Below are positions 34,200 to 47,229 of a DNA stretch of 64,000 nt, in pieces. Source of the stretch: Bimastos eiseni (Eukaryota; Annelida; Clitellata; Crassiclitellata; Lumbricidae); the NCBI GenBank assembly GCA_959347315.1, contig OY365809.1, positions 2,769,953 through 2,833,952 of the forward strand, read 5' to 3'. Positions within the stretch are counted from its first letter, which is position 1. The number at the start of each line of letters is the position of its first letter. The position numbers and the translations under genes are program-made. The notes beneath the pieces are model-generated. The model did no database searches. It was given only the letters and a program-made list of their open reading frames with translations, and was not told the DNA's origin.

Positions 34200-35360
34200 A
34201 GTAGAGGTCATTGTTCACTACTCGACCCCATGAGTGTCTCTATCAGTCTGTGGGTGGTCGTGCGATCATAGCTCGCGGAGATTTTGGGTGGCATTAGATG
34301 CTGTCAGAACGTGCGATATACCCAAAGAGTTTAAGGCGCCATATTCGAATCAGACAGGTGACTGGTTCCTCGTTTTTTCGTAGATTTCCTTGTTGGTATA
34401 CTATGGACCACATACACTGTACGGAACTCGCAATATCCTTCGGAGGCGCCGTTAGTGAAATGCGTCCAGTTTATAACCCTAGTTAAGGACCATATGTCTC
34501 TGCGCCATAAAGGAGAACTGGTAGAATATATATATATAGTGTATATATATATATATATATAGTCGGAACTTGGTCGACCTTCGTATGTTGAGTCTGAAAG
34601 ACAGTTGACAACAACGGATATCGTTAATTCGTAGTAAACCCGCTAAGTGGGTGACAGAAGGGTAGTATCAGGCCACTATCGGCTGAAGAACCCTCTACAC
34701 TGCCAGGCCTAGGCATCGAACATTTGCACCATTTGACCTCTTTATTATTTCCTTTGTTTTAATCGTAGTTATGTTCTGTTAGTTGCAATCTGAAGTTAAT
34801 ATGAAAGGGATATGAAGCCGCAACGTATCAGAAAATCAGTGATTATGTTATAATACATTGCGGACGATGTCTGTTTGGTTGGTTATATAATGAATAAGTG
34901 ATATCCGGGTACTCGACAGGGTAACTTTGAACGTATAATCGCCGAAAAGTCCAACTAAATTATTTTATGTTATTCCAGTCAATAATATCTTCCTTTAAAC
35001 ACAATTTTTATTAGATTGCAAGTTCAATAAATATTAAGCATTTTATTTCGTTAAAAAACTCCCGATTTATCCTGCAATAGTCCCAGATGCAGCTACATAA
35101 GTAATAAAGGTCAGTTGCCCAGTTTTCATATCCTTTCCATATTAATCCTAGGTTATAACGATCAAAGTCAAATACAGGTTTGCTGTCTCATTGCATGTTA
35201 CAGACTTATTGCTACAGATTTAGAGAATTTTGTTGACTTAACATCTGACCTACATATCAGGCTTGGGACTGGTACTATCGGAGTGCGAACAGTGTCGAAG
35301 TTTCTTCTTTTCCTTAATTCTATCTATACACAGCGTAGTCCTGGTCTGCTATTAATATAC
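34200..35360. other. No recognised gene; short TA run
   Basis: A (TA)n run lies at 34529-34560. A SINE type I head in reverse (CAGGCTTGGGACTGGTACTA, about 35259) is the only repeat piece I can name. Confidence 0.4.
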
Positions 35361-35369
35361 CGAATTGTA

Positions 35370-35963
35370 CACTGTGTCCGGAAATAAAGGGACCCCTAAT
35401 GGTAATATGAAAATAAATCGTAGGATCTAAACATTCACCGATTTTAAAATTCCAAAACCGTCATATTTCGTACATATTTATTTAGCAGTGCATAAAATAT
35501 AATGGCTGGTGACTTCAATGATTACGTCATAATTACGTCATATTCTTCAAAATTCCAGTATTAAGACTGCCCACATTATATCTGCGGAATTTTCTACTTT
35601 TTTTTAAATGTTGCCGATTAAACGCCATGAATTTGCTTTTATATCTGAATACCATTAGACTATAAGGTGTGTTCAAAGTGTCCGGCTTTGGCCTCAACAC
35701 AAGCTACAAGACGCGTGCGTCATAGGCCAATAGAAGCATCAATGACCAGCTGATCAAATTCCTCCAGCGCATTAACTTAGTAATTTTAAGACGTCACTGT
35801 GACGTACTCACTTTAACTAGAACAGGACGTTCATAAATTATACATGTGTGGTTAAATATGTCAGGATTCAAACGGTTTTGGAATTTTTTAAATCGACGAT
35901 CATTTGGGCCCTTCTATTTATTTGCATATTATCATTAGGGGTCCTTTATTTCCGGACACAGTT
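35370..35963. mobile_element. Deleted mariner/Tc1-like transposon, 594 bp
   Basis: Inverted ends near ACTGTGTCCGGAAATAAAGG, about 50 bp each with one indel, are flanked by TA on both sides (35368-35369, 35964-35965). Between them survives a C-terminal transposase piece on the minus strand. Confidence 0.8.
35666..35785 (-). pseudogene. Mariner/Tc1-like transposase C-terminus
   Basis: Minus strand reads NALEEFDQLVIDASIGL, a stop, then RTRLVACVEAKAGHFEHTL and a stop. The GHFEH-L ending is characteristic of many mariner/Tc1-like transposases. About 38 codons remain of a protein usually near 340 residues. The catalytic DDE/D residues are missing and there is one in-frame TGA. Confidence 0.7.
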
Positions 35964-35965
35964 TA

Positions 35966-36595
35966 CATTTAGCGAACAATCTTCTGATATTTATCCTTAT
36001 TTTGTCGCTGTATAAATGTTATATTAAAACTATTACATTACATAAGATGACGTTTGCCATATTCCTCATTCGATAGGTGGCGGGCCTAGTCGACATGATC
36101 TATATTTCGTGATGGGCTCAAGGCATTCGCTAGGCGGCGCATATGACCGATTGTGAGTGATACTCAATCGTTCGATTTTTTCCTTTGGCCTGCAACAAGG
36201 ACATTTTTCGTCAGTGTTGCAGTAAACTAAGAAGAGATGTGGTAATACTTTCCGGCAATTCTGATCCTTAAACACCTTTTATATGAATAATCCTGCATTT
36301 CATAAGCGAACTGATTTCACCGGCGATTTCGTTTCTAATCGCTTGCTTGATGATGAGTATAGTTTCGAATGGTGGCTGTGCAATCTTAAGGACTAAGCTC
36401 ACGCCAAATAGTAGGCCTAATATCCATTTGACCTGAGGCTGACCTCCGGCCAAGAATATTATTAACGCTTCAGTTTAATACAGAATCCTTGGAACCAAGG
36501 ATTCCTTGGACCCAAAGGCAACTGTTAGCTAATCGCTTTTATCGTTGTGCTAATGGTTCTGTTAATAGGCTTTAATTAATCAGACTAGATCTGAT
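35966..36595. other. No recognised feature
   Basis: Contains CTTAAACACCTTTTATATG (CACC at 36273), the first half of the promoter-like motif. At +27 only TCATAAG is found, so I do not call it. Confidence 0.4.
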
Positions 36596-36599
36596 CCGC

Positions 36600-36631
36600 A
36601 ACGAGAAAGAGGGATGGAGAGAGAAAGAGAC

Positions 36632-36666
<35 letters not shown>

Positions 36667-36720
36667 GACAGAGGGAGACAGACAGAGAGAGCAGGAGCAG
36701 AGGAAGAGAGAGAGAGAGGT
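36600..36720. repeat. GAGA/CAGA repeat
   Basis: AGAGAGAGAGACAGACAGAC and relatives. Confidence 0.95.
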
Positions 36721-36954
36721 ACAGTGACAGGTTGCAGAAATACTTAATGAGGTCGAAGGAGGGAACAAACCTGAGGAAGACTATGCTTCAGATGTTGTCG
36801 GTAGGAAACGGTCCAAACGGAGGCGTTAAAGAAGATGACACCAAGATAACTCGGTGAAAGGAGGGGGTTGAGAGGAGGGGCAAGAAGAGGAGGTGGAGTG
36901 AAAAGGAGGAGGATGAAAGTAGGCCTACAGAATGTTGATTTCTCAATAATATTA

Positions 36955-37075
36955 TGAAAAGGTATTTTCAAAAGTTTTTTCGAAATAATATTTTACTTAG
37001 TATTTTAAAAATACTTTTGAAAAGTATTTTATTTTGTATTTTCAAACTACTTTTCAAAAGTGTTTTGCCCATCAT
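36955..37075. repeat. AT-rich self-complementary block
   Basis: Repeats of AAGTATTTT and its complement AAAATACTT (for example TATTTTAAAAATACTTTTGA) can fold in several registers. Confidence 0.6.
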
Positions 37076-37374
37076 TGGCGTTAATTCAGTACTAGCTATT
37101 CGGAGGTGCGCTCCCGAGTAAATAGGAAGGGATGAGACTGGGACTCCGATTGAAGCCCTCCTAGGGATTGCGTGGATTAGGTCATTCCGAATGGAAGGGA
37201 CCACCACGACTGTATAGGAGCGTGTTGAATCCTTGCTACTGGAACTAGGAGATCAAGTTGGTCAGCAGACCGAAGAAGGTTGAGAGGTTTATGCAAAATG
37301 TCACTAGGATATTTAGAATGACAAGCACGGTTATACAACCGACATTCCGACATTCAACATAGACAGACTGAATG

Positions 37375-37850
37375 ATAAACAGACAGCTAGACAGACAGAC
37401 GGATAGACAGACAGACAGACAGCAAAATAAACAGACATGTAAGAAGGCAATCGTATGTTAGGTCATAGAGATATTTAGACAGATAAACACAATTATTATT
37501 ATACAGGCAGTGAAACATATAGATTGACGATCAGTTAGACCGACAAGCGGATAGACAAACCTACAGAAAAACTGACAGATAGACAGAAAGACTATCGCGC
37601 AGACAAATAAAACAACACACAGAGTTATTTGTAGGCATTCAAGCAGGCGGGAGGTCGGGCGGAGGGACAGACAGGCAGCAGAACATGCAATCAATATAGA
37701 CAGGAAGACATACAGGTTGGCAGGAAAGCAGACAGGAAACAAACACACTGACCGACAGAAGATTATCGCACACACGAATACAGAAAGATATGCAAGCAGA
37801 CAGGCAGGCAGAGAGACAGACAGACAGACAGACGTACATGGAGGTAGGCA
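37375..37850. repeat. Interrupted CAGA repeat
   Basis: Long degenerate GACAGACAGACAGACAG tract. The 172-residue cysteine/leucine frame on the minus strand is its translation, not a gene. Confidence 0.85.
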
Positions 37851-38280
37851 GCGAGAGTCACCAAAAGTGCACTGGTTTAGTATCGGAAAGGAGCCGTTGC
37901 AATGGAAACAAATTTGTTGTGGCTGATCAACAGTTACTGGTCTCAGTTGTTGACCAGATTGAACGAACTGAGTCACTTGTGACCAGTATTAACGACCAGC
38001 GCCAAACGTCATTGGCTGATCGTGTCACGTGATTATGCAGATGATTAATCAAAGAGATCGACGTCATTATGTACGACACACTTGAGAGGTCTAATTATAG
38101 AAGTGGAGGAGAGACGAAGGAAGAGAAGGAGGGAGGAACGGAAAAATGTGTGATGGAAGGTGGAAGAAAGATTGGTAATAAATACGGAAAGAGGGAAGAG
38201 AAGAGAGATGAGTGATGGAGGAGGAGACTAAAAGATGGGAGAAAGAGAGAAGGATGGAAAGATGGATAGAGAGGGAAGAC

Positions 38281-38541
<261 letters not shown>

Positions 38542-39009
38542 TGGACAGAGAAAGAGAGAGTGACAGATCAAAACAAGTTAATATAACAAGACAAGTTCAA
38601 AAATATTTAATAATTATTAGAGTTTGAAGCAAATATTTGTAACAAAAGGAAAGAAGGAAGTGAAGGTAGATAATAAAAAAAATAGAGAATTTAGGGTAAG
38701 AATGAATGAAGGATGGATTGGTGGGTAGATGGAAGAGTGGTTGCTTTATTGGTAGGATGAATGGATGGATGGAAGGAAGGTGTATGAGGAGGGCAGAGGT
38801 GAAGTGGGTGTATCACATAAAACAATCCAGTTGAATTTAATCACTTTTACTGCTCTCAAAGCTCAGCATAAAGACTCCGTGGGACGTAGAACAGTCGCTA
38901 GAGGCGCTAATTATATCGGAATTTGACGCTTTACGACAGGAGGCACACGTACATTCACACTGACTTTAACACATGCACGAGGGCGGTCGCTCTGACTCTC
39001 TATGCGGGT

Positions 39010-39275
39010 CAGTCTGTGTGTCTGTCTGGCGATCTCTGTCTATCTATGTCTGTATATCTGTCTCTGTCTCTGTTTCTGTTTCTGTCTCTGTCTCTGTCTG
39101 TTTCTGTCTTGCTCTGTCTCTGTATCTCTATATATAATAACTGTTTTAATAATTAATTAATTTGGATTCTGACTTTGTCTCTGTCTCTGATCTGTCTTTG
39201 GTTCTGACTCTGTCTCTGTTTCCGTCTCTGTTTCTGTCTCTGTCTCTGTATCGTTCTGTCTCTGTCTCTCTTTAT
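39010..39275. repeat. TCTGTC repeat
   Basis: Imperfect TCTGTCTCTG and TCTGTTTCTG hexamers, interrupted by a 40-bp AT-rich stretch. Confidence 0.9.
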
Positions 39276-39530
39276 TTTTTTTAGTTAATTCTTCATTTCT
39301 ATTAGGAAATCCAATCCTGACTAAAGGATGAGGTCAGTTAGTGTTCTTGTCATCAAAAGCGCTCGTGAAAAAGCTGGTGCCCAATGCCTGTTATAGTTAC
39401 GCCTTAGCAGTTTGGAGATTACGATCAAGATTACAACAATTATAGACTCCAAAGCAGCCTTTCACGAAATTCATAAATGGCGTTTTCTTATACCTTATAA
39501 AGCGCATGCAGGCTCATGTCAATTTATAAT

Positions 39531-39640
39531 ATGATATATATAAATATATTTTTACATTGAGAATAAATATATATATATATATAATTGAAAAAATGTACAA
39601 AATAAACAAATATATATATATATATATATATAATAAGGAT
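39531..39640. repeat. TA-rich microsatellite
   Basis: Two TATATATATA runs. Confidence 0.85.
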
Positions 39641-41670
39641 ATTTTTATGTGTGCAAAATGTCCTGTCTGAACAGAGAAACAGATGAATCCGTTTTCTTTT
39701 CCCATGCTGCTGGATCCGGAGTTGTCAGCTGAAGAGAGAAAGATTCACGGCAGAAATGTTGACGCACCCACGTATTAGACGCAGCTAAGTCGATTGGATA
39801 TTCATCATAGCAGGTCGAACGCAGACAGGACCAGCTGACGGTCTCTACTTTAGGAAACGACCGTAAGAGGCGTGATATAACTCTCGCAAAACATCTAAGA
39901 TAATTCAAAGTAATCAAGGCTAATCCAATCTTGCCATTATAATCCAGATATTCAGTTACAATACACGCAGAAAGACCTACATAAGTTATGCGAACATAGA
40001 CAAGATCGTTTTTAGTGCTGTATACATACAAATTTATATCATTACTAGGATTTGGTAATCATTCATTACCAAGATTTATAAAACGGCCTTTCAAGGTTAC
40101 AACAATAACAGCAATGACACCGACAACAACAACGACGACGACAACAGCAGCAAAAATGAAAATGAAACACTAATAATAATAATTATAGTAACAGTAATGG
40201 TTTCGCCATCATGCCAGTCACAGCAGCATAAAAAATCTCATCCACCATAGCCTCAAGAGAGTCAGCAACCATTATTTTTTTCATGCAGAATATCCTTAAC
40301 TTCACTCAAGTTCCATTATAATAGGCCTGTGATTCCCACGTATTTAGCGCCAGATGATAAATCATGCAGCCGCTGTTACCACTGCATTTGAATACACTCC
40401 ATTTTAAATTATGTGTGCGCGATAAAGTTGTTTTAATACATCTCTTCTTTCCAAGAGTCAATGAGTTCTGTAGGTCCTGAATGTCATATCATTTCAATAA
40501 TGATACTGACAATGATAATGATGATTTATATTATCGATATATGACGCCAACCGTGTAGCGGCGTTGGGTACGAATAAATGCTCTCCATTGTCCAAGTCAT
40601 TAATTTGTCAAGTCTATTGCTCCCATTAGTGTTAGTAAAATATTGATGTTATGTCTTCATTATTTTATATTATCCAAGGTTTCCTTTCTTTCACTTTTCC
40701 TCATATCTTTGTACGTAGTTCATTTTGTGAGCAAATCGATCTACATAATCTTGCACTGCCTGTTTTTAACTTGATTCATATTTTATGGGTAAGTGATTCG
40801 GACATATTCCTATGTATTTAACAACTGAGGCAAAAATCATACAAGCGTTGGTACGACTGCGTTTGGATTCTCATTGAAATAAGCAATAAAATTGTTGTAC
40901 AATGATCTCGTTTCTTCTAGAATGTACAATGTGCGGAATTTAGTTCCTGGATGTCAAATAATTATTACGATATATCTGCATAAAGGTAAAGTGTACAAAA
41001 CACCTCTGAAATGTCAAAACAAAATCATGTCGATATTGAAACATTAAAATCTAATGGAAATTATTTGTGTTAGTAGGCCTATGATAAAACGCTGTATACA
41101 CTGATGAGAAATATAGTCTATTAATGAGCATATTATACGACTACCCAACACCGTCATAAGCGAGACTTCTGCGGTATTAATTGATTTATAAAACGCCGCT
41201 ACTAATTGCACTGCAGTAGTGCCAATCCCAAACTTGGGCAAGGAAGAAGGGCAAGTAGCTTGTCTCTCTAGGGTCTCTAGGTGTTAAGATTGTACGCAAA
41301 AAATGGTGTCGTAAAGCATGCATGACTAAGTCAATATTTTTCTTGCTAGCTCTGTTCGGACACCTAAATAATTTGGCTGTAATGTCATAACAAGCGCGGT
41401 TAAATAGGAGCCAGCATCTTTTATTCATACAAACTCTGAGAATATAAAATAATTACTTCTTGTGACGTTTCAACGGCCTAGTTCCATTGAGCTAATAAGT
41501 CAATTACATTCTGTAATCTGATAGGGCCAGTTCAAAGAATGAATAAACAGGGAGAGCAAATTTAATATCCTTGATGTAATTCAGATTCGTTAGACATCAA
41601 TTGACGATCTATTGCAACATAGGTAGATTAATAAACGCCATCAAACTATTGTACAGCAGCCTAAGACTTT
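39641..41670. other. No recognised gene
   Basis: A minus-strand frame of 128 residues (39645-40031) is the longest and matches nothing I recognise. A type I SINE head (CAATCCCAAACTTGGGC) lies near 41220. Confidence 0.4.
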
Positions 41671-41671
41671 G

Positions 41672-41712
41672 ATTAAATACCTTTAAATCAGTCCCCATTC
41701 AAGTTATATAAA
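41672..41712 (+). promoter_or_regulatory. snRNA-type promoter-like motif
   Basis: ATTAAATACCTTTAAATC with TACC at 41678 and TATATAAA at 41705 (27 bp). Predicted start 41734. No repeat homology was noticed here. Confidence 0.4.
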
Positions 41713-41792
41713 CGTAATAATCATAATTGTCGTATAACAACCTTTGTTCCATCGAAACGGTTTGTACATGTAGGTCATGGATGTCACTAAAT

Positions 41793-42133
41793 CAGCGTTT
41801 CCCAATCTGCTTTGGCCGTGGAACCCTTTTGATCAAAAATTTTTTTTGGCGGAACCCCGTCCAAAACTACACATAGTATATATAGACCCTTGAGAATTAT
41901 AGTTTTAGATTAACAAAAAAATTAAAATTTAATATTGATGGCATTGCAATGACACGAATTCACTTATAAACAGACGTTAAGCAAAGAGCCTCCTATGAAA
42001 ACTTGTTATAATTTATTCTTGATTGTTTGAAACTTATTCTGCACGCGGAAAGACTTTGAAAGTTTTCCACGAAACCCTTGTCTATACCTCACGGAACCCT
42101 AGGGTTCCGCGAAACACAGTTTGGGAAATGCTG
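41793..42133. mobile_element. hAT-type MITE, 341 bp
   Basis: Ends CAGCGTTTCCCAATCTG and CAGTTTGGGAAATGCTG. The target duplication is CACTAAAT/CATTAAAT (7 of 8). It carries GGAACCC...GGGTTCC subterminal repeats and belongs with the 347-bp MITE at 25683 by end sequence. Confidence 0.85.
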
Positions 42134-42639
42134 CATTAAATCAAAATTTACTGTACATTAATTTCACACCAATGTCAAAAAACAAATTATTGTATAACTG
42201 CAGTGGGCCAGCATCTTTACCACAAGAATGCTTTACATTCAATTGATGAAAATAAAGCTGAAGTCCATCAATCATAAAAATATATTGCTAGTGAAAAACT
42301 TCAATTTAATGAATCATTACTGTGAATTAGAAATAAAACCTTTATACAGTTCTTTATTCCTTATTCTTTATACATGTTACTTAAAATTTCAAATAATAAT
42401 TTTAATGTTTAGATGGCAGGGAATCCGATGTATTTCTAAAGAGAGGCTCACATTATGAGCGCAGTTAAGACTGTTACTTGTGAGCCACAATTCTGGCCTA
42501 TTGTTAAGTTCAAGTTTATTACTTTAACCACAAAATTTTGTTTCAACTGTCAGATAATTATAATCCTAAGCTCACTGCTTTAGTTACACAAATACTACAT
42601 TCATCACCAAGACATTGGTCTTGCAGTTCTATTGACAGA

Positions 42640-42727
42640 CAGACAGACGTACGCACGCACGCACACACACACATATACACATAAGCACACAGACACACAG
42701 ACACACATACATACATACATACATACA

Positions 42728-42794
<67 letters not shown>

Positions 42795-42875
42795 CATACA
42801 TACATACATACATACATACATACGTACTTACATACATACATACATACTTACATACATACATACATACATGCATGG
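42640..42875. repeat. ACAC/CATA microsatellite
   Basis: CACACGCACG and long ACATACATACAT runs. Confidence 0.98.
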
Positions 42876-42920
42876 TGCTACATTTACTCACCAAAGACTT
42901 CAGCTGGTTAACTCGTTATC

Positions 42921-42961
42921 TGAAGACACCTCTTAAACGGTGTCATATAACGCTATATATA
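42921..42961 (+). promoter_or_regulatory. snRNA-type promoter-like motif
   Basis: GAAGACACCTCTTAAACG with CACC at 42927 and TATATATA at 42954 (27 bp). Predicted start 42983. Confidence 0.4.
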
Positions 42962-43193
42962 TGACTCCAATAACTGCTGTAGTTTAATTGGCTTTATTGT
43001 GATTAAAAAAAAGTAATGAATGACAGCGTAGAATGCTGCTGTCGGGCAGAAGTCATCTGCTGTACTTGTTAGATAAGGTACGACGCGATTATCATAAGAA
43101 CGCTTTCTAGAGTTTTACTTTAGTCAAAATGCCTAGAGTTTCATGACGTGTTTGAAAGAACGCGAGTTGCGGTAATAATTATTTTCCCTAACC

Positions 43194-43213
43194 TACATAC
43201 ATACATACATACA

Positions 43214-43257
<44 letters not shown>

Positions 43258-43312
43258 TACGCACGCACGCACGCACACATACATACATACATACATACAT
43301 ACAAATATATAG
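43194..43312. repeat. ACAT/ACTT tetranucleotide repeat
   Basis: ACATACAT then ACTTACTTACTT then CGCACGCACG blocks. Confidence 0.98.
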
Positions 43313-43389
43313 ATATACATATTATGCTCATTTAAAAAATTACTTGTATCTTTACTAAGACATACATGAGTAGGCCTACAGATATGCGT

Positions 43390-43490
43390 GCATGCATACA
43401 GACAGATAGAAAAAAGACAGACAGACAGACAGACAGACAGACAGGCAAATAGATAGGCAGACAGACAGGCGTTTAGGCGTGCAGACAGAC
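43390..43490. repeat. CAGA tetranucleotide repeat
   Basis: GACAGACAGACAGACAGACA with interruptions. Confidence 0.95.
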
Positions 43491-43499
43491 AGAGGCATT

Positions 43500-45440
43500 A
43501 TGCATGCATACATATGGAAATGCTTCACAGATCTTGACAAATGTCAGCCATTGCGAGAAGAGTTATTTTCATCGCTAATACAACGAGACATTTACAGCCA
43601 TTGTTCTATCAGCCGTCAAAACGAAGGCTAAACGACGGACGAGAGATATTTCGCTTCGTCGGACCAACGCTCAATCCGAACGTAAATCTCACGGAATAAA
43701 ATATAAGAGGGAAATAAAATATTCGCCCCTCGAGTTCCTAGAAGGGCTCGTTGCGGCGCCATTCGCTGCGTCAGGTCCGGAGGGGTTGCAACTGGCGACG
43801 AATCGATGCTTTGGAAAGTTGTTTGTTAATAGAGGATATAAATTCACGTAGAAGCAGTTGTTCTGAGCTTTTTACTGTGATGAAAATCATGTCTAGTTGG
43901 AGCTGGTTTCACCGTTGACGCAAGGTCCTTTAGGCGAGCTAATAACGCTTAAAGCATTATAGACGACCTCCTACTTTCACGACCGTACGACTGTGTTATT
44001 CCACAGGCAGACACTTTAGCGCGAATAGCCTTTTAATCAGAACGCATTACTTTTAAATGTTTTGTGCACCAGAGTGCGGATATGCAGGAGGTCGAATGAG
44101 GAATATACTTACTCACTTGCTTACCTGTTTGCTTCTTTGGGAACCTCACCAGAGATCGATTCCATCGACATGATAATTAATAGAAGCCACAGATTCAACC
44201 GAACGTTCTTCAGCGCCTTGCGTAACGGAACATGCAAAGGAGAAAAGACTCGAGTGGACGCTATGTACCAATTCCATTCGTACACAGCGACTGACCGACC
44301 ACTTCGGAACATTCATCTTAGAAGTAAACGCAAAAGTGACGCAATGACCAAAATGACCCCCTGTGCTGCGTTGCGATAAGATACTGGATCAGGATAACAC
44401 TGGAATATATCTAGTCATAATCAACAACCATAAATGCTTAAGGCGTTACCCTTAAGGGCATCAGCTTATTGACGAGCACTATCAAGCACGATGGAGCACT
44501 GCATCAACTCATACGCATAAGGATCTTTAGATCAACGCGTCATCGCATTGGGAACCATTGTGGTCGTCCATTATGTACTTAAATATAATTTACCAGGCTT
44601 CAGAACCATGTAAATAATAATATTAGTCGAGCTTCTGCACTTAATAGTTACTTTGATTAACGCCACCAGAGGCATTCCCGAATAATTTCTGTGGCATGAC
44701 CATGATCCGTCTCCGTTCGTCTTAATGTAATTATAGGTTCCATCATCGTTTTGACGGTTGATAGAACAAAGGTTGTAAATGTCTCGTTGCATAAGGAATG
44801 ACAATAACTCTTCTCACATTGGCAGACATTTGTCACTGTCGATAAGGCACATGCCTATTCAGACAAACGTAACATATATGTTTATCTTCCTGTAGTACAT
44901 GTGCGTCTGAATAATTATACTATGATGTTACCATCATCGTTGCGTCTTAATAAATTTTATGTATTACCATAATTCACCTTTGTGTCTTGATGTGTGGATC
45001 AGGGCACCTGAGGAGGTTAAGTCAAACAGAGAGTGAGTTTTAGAACGGATCTTGCTGACAAATCGTGTTCGACATACTGCTTTAGTATGTCCAGTGAAGG
45101 TCTGTGGAGGTCAATTCTGGAACACATGTAATGCAGAGGTCGTGTGCGCTGAATTGGAGATGAGACAAATCCACCAATTACGGTCGTAACGTTTTTTAAC
45201 GAAGCATTCATATCGAGGATTATTTTGCGTCATACAAAGCACATCACATTGTGCATAATGCTCGACATAAGGGACTCAGATGTCTTGGTTATATGTGTGG
45301 GCCTTGTTTTTACAATTATTATAATGTTCGTGAGTTCTGTGAGCTTTTGAACTCTTTGTTTTCTTAGGTCGTGTAACATCGGAGTCCAAGATAGTCGTGC
45401 GAGCGCTGAGGCAGAAAACAATGCAAAGCTATAAGTGTTT
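43500..45440. other. No recognised gene
   Basis: The 105-residue frame at 44062-44379 is the best plus-strand candidate but has no known motif. Sequence here looks single-copy within the window. Confidence 0.4.
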
Positions 45441-45443
45441 TGC

Positions 45444-45484
45444 CTAAAATACAATTTAGTGTAGAAAATTTAAAGGTGTCTAAA
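45444..45484 (-). promoter_or_regulatory. snRNA-type promoter-like motif (minus strand)
   Basis: Minus strand TTTAGACACCTTTAAATT with CACC from 45478 and TATTTTAG at 45451 (27 bp). Predicted start 45422 reading leftward. Confidence 0.35.
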
Positions 45485-45529
45485 TATATTATAACATTGG
45501 TATGTAATGATAATTTGTAGTTGCTGTTT

Positions 45530-45655
45530 TGCGACACTGTGTGATAGCAAAGACCATTGACTTATGACCCTTCGATAACAAAAATCATTAGCGTCGCCCC
45601 ACCTCCATCCAAGTTTCGGACTGGTACTGGAACTATTGGAGCGCGAACAGTTGAG
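45530..45655 (-). repeat. SINE type I copy
   Basis: Plus strand GCGACACTGTGTGATAGCAA, ATTAGCGTCGCCCCACCTCC and GGACTGGTACTGGAACTA. An insertion of about 25 bp separates tail and core. Confidence 0.6.
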
Positions 45656-46561
45656 GATTTTAATATACACAGTTTATTGAGCACTGGATCGCAAACAATT
45701 ACATTATTTTGTCAAGGAAATTATTGCACAATATTGTGAAGACAGTTGAAGGTGTCTAAGTTGATTTCAAACAATTCTTGCGTTCTTAGCTCTCTTCGAT
45801 ATTTGGATGGAAGTAATCAGCAAAAAATGCTGACTAGAGTTTTCTGGCCAGAAAATATCGCTCAAAATATACCTGACATATACAACTAGCGTCCATTGTC
45901 AATTATTGTTTAGCCACGATCTTGACATCGTTTGAAACATTTTTGAACTGTTTAGTGTTTGCACCGTTTGTTATGGCATAACACTGCCTAAATGAGCTCG
46001 ATTAACGAAACAGTAAGACCAACGTTCAGTTGGTTGGGGAGGAATTAGGTCAGTGGTAAGACCCCAACGAAAATTGCAGGAGATCGGCTTATTTAACCCT
46101 GGCAGTCACGCAAAACATGTCGATGATTAACAATGGCAAAAGCAAGCGAAAATTCGTCACGTTTTGAAATGCAACATCGCTTTACGTAAATATGACCTTA
46201 GATAAAATATGAATGAAATGCTTAAAAAATTTCCTGCCTATTAATTTTTGCGACATCTTGATACACTGACTTGATATTGCGCTGATTTCTCTGACTTGAC
46301 ATCTGTGTTGCACTTACAAATCGAGATTTACATTATATGACATAATGTCGGATGATTGATCAGTTACTTTTTAAAGTCTATATGTCATACAATAAGAGAG
46401 ATGGTTCATGTCGACCTCGTCCCTTAGTAAAGAATTAGACACCTTTATATAACTACTTTTGTATGCAATATATAACCGTATACCGTAAAACCGTTGTGTT
46501 ACACTTAACTGTACTCGTGGTCGCAAACGACAACAAATCAAAGCATAACAATGTCTTATGA

Positions 46562-46905
46562 GTGAAAAATTCTAATCAGATAAAATTTACTTGGGTTCAA
46601 AGTCATATTTACCTGACAGAAAATGATAAAGCAGATAACTTGCCAATAGAAGCCCAAAGTATTGGTCACACCGATGTGTCTAATTCTCTTGAATTTACAG
46701 CAATATTTATTTCAACTATTTCAATGAAACTGTACGTGGTAAATTGATGAGAAGAGAATAATTACAATGGCGACAATATAGGTCGTTTTATTAATCTATT
46801 TGCACAGATACGACATAATTATTGGGAACTTTTTAAACAAAAAGACATTCAATTTTCTAGATTACGTCTAGGAGATGCAATAATTAATTAATGACTTTTT
46901 ACTAT
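46562..46905 (+). pseudogene. LINE RNase H domain remnant
   Basis: IKFTWVQSHIYLTENDKADN matches the W--SH----N--AD ending of the RNase H domain found after the reverse transcriptase in I/Nimb-type LINEs. Downstream, in broken frames, WRQY and FSRLRLGDA resemble the C-terminal RLR-GH block. It could be the missing 3' half of the LINE family seen at 22129-23352, but no overlap exists to prove it. Confidence 0.7.
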
Positions 46906-46967
46906 GGCAATACAAACTAGTGGTCATTGTGATGACAGTCAGGTCAACTAGACAATTCATCACTGCA

Positions 46968-47014
46968 TTACCTCTCGCATGTGGTGGTGGTATACCTCCA
47001 CATGCGAGAGGTAA
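46968..47014. repeat. 20-bp-stem hairpin
   Basis: TTACCTCTCGCATGTGGTGG pairs with CCTCCACATGCGAGAGGTAA with one mismatch around a 7-base loop. The outer 17 bp are perfect. Confidence 0.95.
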
Positions 47015-47229
47015 ACTCTGCTTGACAACGATTACAAACTGATAATCATTACTGTTATTAAAGACATAAACGGTCATAGCAGTCACAGAACAGTGGTTGA
47101 AGAAATTATCGCAATACCCTGTGATCAAGGCAAGATGTGGAGAAACAACCCTCAAAGAAATAAGTAGTTATATTGTTTTGTCAAGGATATTAGTATACAA
47201 TATTGTGAAGACTTTGAAGGTGTCTAAGA

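Noticed and set aside
36268..36310. Further snRNA-type promoter-like site
   Set aside because: ACACCTTTT is present but there is no TATA box at the expected distance.
37458..38032. Cysteine-rich 172-residue minus-strand frame
   Set aside because: Generated by interrupted CAGA repeats.
42558..42964. Tyr/Met/Cys-rich frames over 42.6-42.9 kb and 60.4-60.98 kb
   Set aside because: Translations of ACAT/GTAT microsatellites.
46040..46125. Possible tRNA-derived SINE head (GGTCAGTGGTAAGA)
   Set aside because: Box A-like only; box B is not convincing.
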